Virus record (IMG/VR): IMGVR_UViG_3300002519_002597
Span: 1-32,755 of that record
Source of the DNA: a virus
DNA length: 32,755 nucleotides
Reading direction: 5' to 3' (one strand)
Shown: positions 32,231 to 32,755 of the stretch, one piece after another
How the letters are laid out: each line of letters opens with the position of its first letter
Numbering within the stretch: the stretch's first letter is position 1
Made by a program: the position numbers and the translations under genes
Notes under the pieces: model-generated
The model's input: only the letters and a program-made list of their open reading frames with translations
Told to the model about the DNA's origin: nothing
Database searches by the model: none

Positions 32231-32755
32231 AAAGATTAAAAGAAGAAAGAGATCAAAAAAACCATATTTTGGAAAGGATGCGCACAATGCCATAGTGAGG
32301 TATCAAAATGAACCTGATAAAAGTACAAGGGATGAAATATACATTAATGATATTCTTCCTGCATTTAGCAAACTATCTGAAAATCTTATTTTTATACATA
32401 GATTTGCAAAAAGCAAGGAAGAGTATGAGATAATGAAAAATGACTGTGTTTCATTTCTTTTTGAAACTCTTAATAAATTTGATCCATCAAGAGGAACAAA
32501 GGCTTTTTCATATTTTAACGTAGTAGCTAAGAACTGGTTAATAATACAAAGTAAAAAGAAGATGAAAAGCAATAGCAGGATTGTAAGCCTTGATGACACG
32601 CAATCTTTATCTTATTCCGACTCAGCGGCAATAGAGAATTATAGCATTTCTGCTATGCAAGACTTTAAGATTATGAAGAAGGAGTCAAAGGAAAGCTTGT
32701 TTGAGCTGCTAGATGTCATAAAGGGACGATTAAAAAGTGACAATGAGAAATCTTG
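32220..32755 (+). CDS. 55: Late-transcription sigma factor, T4 gp55-like (partial, runs off window)
   Basis: The open frame continues to the window end, giving 178 residues so far, while T4 gp55 has about 185. The segment LNKFDPSRGTKAFSYFNVVA near residue 85, followed by NWLIIQSKKKMKS, resembles sigma region 2 and aligns by eye with the equivalent stretch of T4 gp55 (N-F-D...Y...A-Y-x-x-x-x-C-F-x-A). In T4 this protein directs host RNA polymerase to late promoters with a TATAAATA box, together with gp33 and the gp45 clamp. The N-terminus is very basic (KKIKRRKRSKKP). The start is ATG 32220 (or 32223), with no strong ribosome-binding site, so translation is probably coupled to the overlapping gene upstream. 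Confidence 0.78.
   Translation, partial: MMIKKIKRRKRSKKPYFGKDAHNAIVRYQNEPDKSTRDEIYINDILPAFSKLSENLIFIHRFAKSKEEYEIMKNDCVSFLFETLNKFDPSRGTKAFSYFNVVAKNWLIIQSKKKMKSNSRIVSLDDTQSLSYSDSAAIENYSISAMQDFKIMKKESKESLFELLDVIKGRLKSDNEKS

Noticed and set aside
32303-32599. Minus-strand open frame with hydrophobic start, resembling a membrane protein
   Set aside because: It is opposite the gp55-like gene. The reverse complement of AT-rich, Lys-rich coding sequence often gives Leu/Phe-rich frames.
1-32755. tRNA genes, CRISPR arrays, insertion sequences, integrase or attachment sites
   Set aside because: I saw no cloverleaf with a TTCRANYC-type arm, no spaced direct repeats, no transposase or integrase frames. 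Gaps are too short to hold most of these.

Overview
The window looks like part of the genome of a T4-like (Tevenvirinae-type) tailed phage, probably one that infects a Gram-negative marine bacterium. The evidence is as follows. All 33 supported genes lie on the + strand, packed end to end with many ATGA-type overlaps and no gap above about 65 bases. Base composition is strongly AT-rich. The last four to five genes (PD-(D/E)XK nuclease, two large GT4 glycosyltransferases, a small N-terminally anchored membrane protein, and a protein resembling T4 late sigma factor gp55 that runs off the end) look like a T4-like core neighbourhood. No tRNA, CRISPR array, IS element or integrase was seen. The host assignment is inference. 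A bacterial island carrying phage genes is less likely but cannot be excluded from one window.

Layout. (1) 124-5750: glycosyltransferases (a GT4+GT2 two-domain enzyme, GT2, GT4, GT2) and a class I methyltransferase. (2) 5750-8872: a nucleotide-heptose block, with a GT9 heptosyltransferase, HldD-type epimerase, separate HldE/RfaE cytidylyltransferase and kinase genes, and a HAD phosphatase. Only the sedoheptulose-7-phosphate isomerase GmhA is missing for ADP-L,D-heptose. (3) 8865-12569: a cupin sugar isomerase-like protein, a NodU-type carbamoyltransferase, a GT4 and a methyltransferase. (4) 12620-17059: a GT-B-like protein, a B12-binding radical SAM enzyme, and two GT-A-like proteins, one resembling the PLOD/collagen glycosyltransferase domain. 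(5) 17102-22610: an acyl-activation block, with a PLP aminotransferase, a D-2-hydroxyacid dehydrogenase fused to an acyl carrier protein domain, an AMP-dependent acyl ligase, an AAC(3)-family N-acyltransferase and an FkbM-like methyltransferase. (6) 22673-28547: an aminopeptidase-like polysaccharide-cluster protein, a fused NeuA-like/NeuB-like nonulosonate enzyme, a second B12 radical SAM enzyme, a GT2 and a short UDP-glucose dehydrogenase. (7) 28583-32755: the phage core genes listed above.

Working model (inference). Regions 1-6 build and decorate a surface glycan from heptose, uronic acid and nonulosonic acid, with carbamoyl, methyl and an unusual acyl group added. Such a glycan could remodel host LPS to block rival phages, or could decorate the virion. 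The most novel element is region 5. It has every part needed to oxidise or reduce a 2-hydroxy/2-keto acid, load an acyl group on a carrier domain fused to the dehydrogenase, and transfer it to an amino group on a sugar.

Regulation. Most genes are translationally coupled. Short gaps contain TATAAT-like elements, best seen at 23947-23975 (TTGTAC, 17-base spacer, TATAAT). Two start codons (17102 and 27050) lie inside the 3' arms of perfect inverted repeats.
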